From positions 1-8,697 of the forward strand of contig JAEZGP010000728.1 of assembly GCA_023437285.1 (NCBI GenBank): a DNA stretch of 8,697 nt, written 5' to 3'. The position numbers were made by a program, and so were the translations under genes. Below, one piece after another: positions 5,791 to 8,697 of this stretch. The DNA is from Actinomycetes bacterium. GTDB taxonomy: Bacteria > Actinomycetota > Actinomycetes > Mycobacteriales > Micromonosporaceae. The stretch's first letter is position 1, and the number at the start of each line of letters is the position of its first letter. The notes under the pieces are model-generated. The model searched no databases and was not told where the DNA came from. It saw nothing but the letters and a program-made list of their open reading frames with translations.

Positions 5791-5804
5791 GGCGGCAGAG
5801 GCTA
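5791..5804 (-). promoter_or_regulatory. Possible -10 box of the methyltransferase gene
   Basis: On the minus strand TAGCCT (complement of 5799-5804) fits TAnnnT and ends eight bases before the ATG, which would put the transcript start within about two bases of the start codon. The gap between the asd terminator and the ATG is only 25 bp, leaving no room for a normal leader, and no Shine-Dalgarno is present. The -35 position would fall inside the terminator hairpin and does not resemble the consensus. Confidence 0.35.
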
Positions 5805-5815
5805 GCTGGAGAAAC

Positions 5816-5850
5816 GCCACGGGGCCCGCGAATATCGCAGGCCCCGTGGC
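5816..5850 (-). terminator. Terminator of the lysC-asd operon
   Basis: Perfect 11-bp arms GCCACGGGGCC (5816-5826) and GGCCCCGTGGC (5840-5850) enclose an inner 4-bp stem GCGA/TCGC (5828-5831, 5835-5838) with an ATA loop and a single C/A mismatch between the two stems. On the minus strand it starts eight bases after the asd TGA and is followed by GTTTCT, a short T-rich stretch. It is the strongest hairpin in the window and sits exactly where the operon should end, before the methyltransferase gene on the same strand. Confidence 0.82.
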
Positions 5851-5858
5851 TCGATGGC

Positions 5859-6920
5859 TCAGTTCTTCGTCAGCTCGACGGCGAGCAGCTCGGCGATCTG
5901 CGCGGTGTTCAGCGCCGCCCCCTTGCGGAGGTTGTCGCCGGTGACGAACATGTCGATCGCCCGCGGGTCGTCGAGCGACCTGCGGATGCGGCCCACCCAC
6001 GTCGGGTCGGTGCCCACGGCGTCGGCCGGCATCGGGAACTCGCCCGCGCCGGGGTCGTCGACCAGCACCACGCCGGGGGCGCCGCGCAGCAACTCGTTGC
6101 ACTCCTCGGCGTCGACCTCGGCGCCGAACACGGCGTGCACGGCCAGCGAGTGGCCGGTCACGACCGGGACGCGCACGCAGGTCGCGGAGACCTTGAGGTC
6201 GGGCAGGCCCAGGATCTTGCGGGACTCGTTGCGGACCTTGAGCTCCTCGCTCGACCAGCCGTTCTCGCGCAGCGAGCCGGCCCACGGCACGACGTTGAGC
6301 GCGAGCGGCGCCGGGAACGGGCCGAGGTCCTCGCCGATGGCCTGGCGGACGTTGCCGGCGCGCGAGCCCAGGGCCCGGTCGCCGGCCACCTTGTTGATCT
6401 GGTTGAGCAGCGTGTCGACGCCGACCTGGCCGGCACCCGACGCGGCCTGGTAGGAGGCCACGATCAGCTCGCGCAGCCCGTACTCGCGGTGCAGCGCGCC
6501 GATCGCCACGATCATGGTGAGGGTGGTGCAGTTGGGGTTGGAGATGATGCCCTTGGGCCGGTTGCGGGCCGCCTCCGGGTTCACCTCCGGCACCACGAGC
6601 GGCACCTGCGGGTCCATCCGGAAGGCGCCCGAGTTGTCGACCACGATCGCGCCGCGCGCGGCGGCGATGGGGCCCCACTCCAGCGACACCTCGTCGGGCA
6701 CGTCGAACATGGCCACGTCGACGCCGTCGAAGACCTCGGGGGACAGGGCCTGGACGATGACCTCCTCACCGCGAACGGTGAGGGTCCGGCCGGCCGAGCG
6801 CGGCGAGGCGATCAGGCGGATCTCGCCCCAGACGTTCTTGCGGGCGGTGAGCAGCTCCAACATGACCGTGCCGACCGCTCCGGTCGCACCGACCACCGCA
6901 AGCGTGGGTCTGTCTGCCAT
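5859..6920 (-). CDS. asd: Aspartate-semialdehyde dehydrogenase
   Basis: A 353-residue NADPH-dependent enzyme that converts aspartyl-4-phosphate to aspartate-4-semialdehyde, the second step of the aspartate pathway and the branch point to diaminopimelate/lysine and to homoserine (threonine, methionine). It has the nucleotide-binding loop GATGAVG (11-17), DNSGAFR (95-101), the nucleophile C131 in SNPNCTT (128-134), the substrate loop SYQAASGAG (156-164), R250 in [11 protein letters not shown] (248-258) and general base H257. Length and all catalytic residues are as expected for a full enzyme. The ATG at 6920 lies six bases after the lysC stop. Its ribosome binding site GGGAGG (minus strand, 6935-6930) lies in the last lysC codons, so translation of the two is probably coupled. 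The operon ends in a strong hairpin 8 bp after the TGA. Confidence 0.97.
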   Translation of the reverse strand: MADRPTLAVVGATGAVGTVMLELLTARKNVWGEIRLIASPRSAGRTLTVRGEEVIVQALSPEVFDGVDVAMFDVPDEVSLEWGPIAAARGAIVVDNSGAFRMDPQVPLVVPEVNPEAARNRPKGIISNPNCTTLTMIVAIGALHREYGLRELIVASYQAASGAGQVGVDTLLNQINKVAGDRALGSRAGNVRQAIGEDLGPFPAPLALNVVPWAGSLRENGWSSEELKVRNESRKILGLPDLKVSATCVRVPVVTGHSLAVHAVFGAEVDAEECNELLRGAPGVVLVDDPGAGEFPMPADAVGTDPTWVGRIRRSLDDPRAIDMFVTGDNLRKGAALNTAQIAELLAVELTKN

Positions 6921-6926
6921 CTCGCC

Positions 6927-7445
6927 TTACCTCCCGGTTCCCGCGTACACAATCGCCTCGGTGTCGCCGCCGAGCTCGAACGCGTCGTGCACGGCGCGCA
7001 CGGCCCGGTCGAGGTCGGTGTCACGGCACACGACCGAGACGCGGATCTCCGAAGTGGAGATCATTTCGATGTTGACGCCGGCCTCAGCGAGCGCTCCGAA
7101 GAACTTCGCCGCGACCCCGTGGTGCGAGCGCATGCCCGCACCGATCAACGAGACCTTACCGATGTGGTCGTCGTACAGCAGGCCTTTGAAGCCAACGCTC
7201 TCCTGAATCTTGCCGAGCGCGGCCATCGCCGACGGGCCGTCGGACTTCGGCAGGGTGAAGGAGATATCCGTACGGCCGGAGGACTCCGTGGAGACGTTCT
7301 GCACGATCATGTCGATGTTGCTCTCCGACGCCGCGACCGTGTAGAAGATCCGGGCCGCCTCGCCCGGCGCGTCCGGCACGCCGACGATCGTGATCTTCGC
7401 CTCGCTGCGGTCGTGCGCGACGCCGGTGATGAGTGCCTGCTCCAC
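6927..7445 (-). CDS. lysC: Aspartokinase beta subunit from an internal lysC start
   Basis: The second product of lysC, read in the same frame and ending at the same TAA. Inside the alpha coding region GGAGGA (minus strand, 7458-7453), a near-perfect Shine-Dalgarno, precedes the in-frame GTG of Val250 (7445) by seven bases. The product would be 172 residues and contain only the two ACT domains. In Corynebacterium glutamicum the lysC gene yields a 421-residue alpha and a 172-residue beta subunit that assemble into an alpha2beta2 enzyme, and both lengths agree here. The beta subunit helps form the effector sites for lysine and threonine. An ATG five codons earlier (Met245, 7460) is in frame but has no ribosome binding site of its own and overlaps this one. 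The claim rests on family knowledge plus the visible site. Confidence 0.78.
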   Translation of the reverse strand: MEQALITGVAHDRSEAKITIVGVPDAPGEAARIFYTVAASESNIDMIVQNVSTESSGRTDISFTLPKSDGPSAMAALGKIQESVGFKGLLYDDHIGKVSLIGAGMRSHHGVAAKFFGALAEAGVNIEMISTSEIRVSVVCRDTDLDRAVRAVHDAFELGGDTEAIVYAGTGR

Positions 7446-8192
7446 GGGAAGATCCTCCATTGCGCCAGTGACCATGGTGCCGGTTTGCTGCGAGTACGAC
7501 GAACGGACGTGGATGGGCAGGCCGAACCGGCGCGCGTACTCCACGCTGCGCAGGTGCAGGACCTTGGCGCCGCACGCGGCGAGCTCCAGCATCTCCTCGT
7601 AGGTGATCTGGGCGATGTGCTTCGCGTTCGGCGCGACGCGGGGGTCGGCGCTGAAGATGCCGTCGACGTCCGTGTAGATCTCGCAGACGTCGGCCTTGAG
7701 CGCGGCCGCGAGCGCGACGGCGGTGGTGTCCGAGCCACCGCGGCCCAGCGTCGTGATGTCCTTCGTGTCCTGCGACACACCCTGGAAGCCCGCGACGATG
7801 CAGATCGCGCCCTCGTCGAGCGCCTGGCGCAGCCGACCCGGCGTCACGTCGATGATGCGCGCCTTGCCGTGCGTCGACGTCGTGATGACGCCGGCCTGCG
7901 AACCCGTGTAGGAGCGCGCCTCGAAGCCCTGGTTGTGGATCGCCATCGCGAGCAGCGCCATCGAGATGCGCTCGCCCGCCGTCAGCAGCATGTCCAGCTC
8001 GCGTCCCGGCGGCAGCGGGCTCACCTGGTGGGCGAGGTCGATCAGCTCGTCCGTGGTGTCGCCCATGGCGGAGACGACCACCACGACATCGTCGCCCGCC
8101 TTACGGGCGGCCACGATACGCTCGGCGACGCGCTTGATGCGCTCGGCGTCCTTAACGGACGAGCCACCGTACTTTTGCACGATCAAGGCCAC
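6927..8192 (-). CDS. lysC: Aspartokinase, alpha subunit
   Basis: A 421-residue aspartate kinase that makes aspartyl-4-phosphate from aspartate and ATP, the regulated entry to lysine, diaminopimelate, threonine and methionine synthesis. The kinase domain carries KYGGSS (7-12), the [15 protein letters not shown] segment (71-85), the [12 protein letters not shown] nucleotide loop (147-158) and EIYTDVDG (171-178). Two ACT domains follow (about 262-340 and 345-421), with QNVSTESSG (298-306) and the C-terminal STSEIRVSV (380-388) lining the predicted Lys/Thr effector sites. The length equals that of Corynebacterium glutamicum LysC, known for concerted lysine-plus-threonine inhibition; S301 is shared, and position 311 is Ser here. 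GTG at 8192 was chosen because [10 protein letters not shown] is the conserved N-terminus; GAGGAG (8209-8204) lies 11 bases upstream. A longer TTG start at 8234 would add 14 unconserved residues. A second start inside the gene makes a beta subunit. Confidence 0.97.
   Translation of the reverse strand: MALIVQKYGGSSVKDAERIKRVAERIVAARKAGDDVVVVVSAMGDTTDELIDLAHQVSPLPPGRELDMLLTAGERISMALLAMAIHNQGFEARSYTGSQAGVITTSTHGKARIIDVTPGRLRQALDEGAICIVAGFQGVSQDTKDITTLGRGGSDTTAVALAAALKADVCEIYTDVDGIFSADPRVAPNAKHIAQITYEEMLELAACGAKVLHLRSVEYARRFGLPIHVRSSYSQQTGTMVTGAMEDLPVEQALITGVAHDRSEAKITIVGVPDAPGEAARIFYTVAASESNIDMIVQNVSTESSGRTDISFTLPKSDGPSAMAALGKIQESVGFKGLLYDDHIGKVSLIGAGMRSHHGVAAKFFGALAEAGVNIEMISTSEIRVSVVCRDTDLDRAVRAVHDAFELGGDTEAIVYAGTGR
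6930..6935 (-). promoter_or_regulatory. asd ribosome binding site inside the lysC end
   Basis: GGGAGG on the minus strand occupies the last two sense codons of lysC (Gly-Arg) and abuts its TAA, nine bases before the asd ATG. Ribosomes finishing lysC would cover the site, which predicts translational coupling and fixes the asd start. Confidence 0.8.
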
Positions 8193-8237
8193 GTGCGCCG
8201 TCGCTCCTCTCGCATTTCCTTTCGCTCGCCGCAATCC

Positions 8238-8306
8238 GTGCCGTTACAAGGCACAGCGCCGACGGCCATATGGCCGGCCGGCGCCGACGAGCTCCTGACC
8301 AGGATA
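8238..8306 (-). promoter_or_regulatory. lysC leader with two stem-loops and a possible -10 box
   Basis: On the minus strand a TATCCT hexamer (complement of 8301-8306) could be the lysC -10 box, giving a leader of about 100 nt; no good -35 is visible. In that leader, GCGCCG (8256-8261) and CGGCGC (8279-8284) pair, then across a 2x3 internal loop GGCC (8264-8267) pairs with GGCC (8272-8275) around an ATAT loop. Next comes the dyad GTGCC/GGCAC (8238-8242, 8250-8254) with a 7-base loop. A GCGCCGACG direct repeat (8256-8264, 8281-8289) flanks the central palindrome GGCCATATGGCC (8264-8275). The sequence does not show the conserved core of a lysine riboswitch that I could recognise. Attenuation or an operator are both possible. 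Confidence 0.4.
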
Positions 8307-8435
8307 CTCGCGGCCACGAACGCTCGGGAGAGTCGATCCCACGATCCGGTGCGACGGTCGTCGACAATGATGTTCGTGCGCTCACGTCGTCATTTCTCGA
8401 ATATCGTCCGTGCCCTCCCCACCCGGGCTCGAAAG

Positions 8436-8697
8436 GTGTCCCGTGGCGGCAGGGCCGCACGCTGGCGATTCGGGGCCGCGGCGGGAGTGGCCTTGGTCAC
8501 TATCCTGGCCGGCTGCGGCACCTCCTCGCCCACCGCGCAGGCGCCTCCCTCACCCACGGCGGCGCCGCGCCAGAGTGCGCGGGCCCTGCTCGCGGCGAGC
8601 GCGGCCACCGCGAAGGACCACCGGTACGTCGCGACGTACACGCTGCGCACCCGCGACCGCGACGACCGCACCGTCACCGTGGCGCTGGCCACGGACG
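8436..8697 (+). CDS. Putative lipoprotein, N-terminal part only
   Basis: The first 87 codons of a secreted lipoprotein that runs off the right edge. With the GTG at 8436 it has a basic n-region (MSRGGRAARWRFG), a hydrophobic core (AAAGVALVTI) and a perfect lipobox LAGC with the lipidated Cys at residue 27, then a Pro/Ala/Ser/Thr-rich spacer to about residue 46. The visible mature part (SARALLAASAATAKDHRYVA and a following strand-like segment) resembles in pattern the start of LprG/LppX-type or similar beta-rich lipoproteins, but too little is present to assign a family. In-frame ATGs at 8367 and 8370 would give an unusually long 49-50-residue signal with less GC-rich codons and no ribosome binding site, so the GTG is preferred, although its own site (GAAAGG) overlaps the start. 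Divergent from lysC across 243 bp. Confidence 0.68.
   Translation, partial: MSRGGRAARWRFGAAAGVALVTILAGCGTSSPTAQAPPSPTAAPRQSARALLAASAATAKDHRYVATYTLRTRDRDDRTVTVALATD

Noticed and set aside
8183..8215. A 10-codon minus-strand frame ([10 protein letters not shown]) overlapping the lysC start, considered as a leader peptide
   Set aside because: It has no lysine and only one threonine, so it does not fit attenuation by pathway products. Its AGGA is only two bases from the ATG, too close for normal initiation.
6927..8234. TTG start at 8234 for lysC
   Set aside because: The 14 added residues are not part of the conserved aspartokinase N-terminus, which begins at the GTG at 8192 with its own GAGGAG upstream.
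8238..8284. Lysine riboswitch in the lysC leader
   Set aside because: The two hairpins and the length do not show the multi-helix lysine aptamer architecture, and I could not find its conserved core. Only a leader structure is claimed.
1..8697. Mobile element, CRISPR array, tRNA or rRNA gene
   Set aside because: No transposase or integrase motif, no regularly spaced repeats, no cloverleaf and no rRNA-like segment was seen on either strand.

Overview
High-G+C actinobacterial chromosome. G+C is roughly 70 % by eye, most third codon positions are G or C, GTG starts are common and several genes have no visible ribosome binding site. The gene content (lysC-asd operon with an internal lysC start, bacterial GPP34 protein, AMIN-like lipoprotein, GAF-GGDEF protein) fits a filamentous actinomycete. 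Micromonosporaceae is a guess from overall resemblance only. The window holds no RNA gene, CRISPR array, insertion sequence or phage gene, and its base composition looks uniform, so nothing suggests recent transfer.

Left block (1-2393): an MFS drug-efflux-type transporter on the minus strand, cut by the window edge, lies downstream of a MarR-family repressor gene. A RimJ/RimL-type GNAT acetyltransferase diverges from marR across only 36 bp. An AT-rich dyad precedes the transporter, and a related GATAATC palindrome sits in the marR/GNAT gap, suggesting that one MarR protein controls the whole block.

Middle block (2394-5790): two convergent gene pairs. The first is an AMIN-like lipoprotein gene (+) against a GPP34/GOLPH3-like gene (-); the second is a GAF-GGDEF diguanylate cyclase gene (+) against a SAM-dependent methyltransferase gene (-). 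In both pairs the two stop codons are read from the two strands of one CTAG palindrome, so the genes overlap by 4 bp. The divergent intergenic region between the GPP34 and GGDEF genes carries a good promoter with a dyad for GPP34 and a dense cluster of perfect palindromes ahead of the GGDEF gene.

Right block (5816-8697): lysC (aspartokinase, with a second in-frame start for a beta subunit) and asd form a tight operon for the first two steps of the aspartate pathway (lysine, diaminopimelate, threonine, methionine). The operon ends at a strong hairpin just upstream of the methyltransferase gene. lysC has a leader of about 100 nt that can form two stem-loops. A lipoprotein gene diverges from lysC and runs off the right edge.

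Most genes belong to known families. I see no convincing new multi-gene system. The best leads are regulatory and architectural: the repeated CTAG shared stop, the palindrome cluster before the cyclase, the two related MarR-type sites, and the lysC leader.
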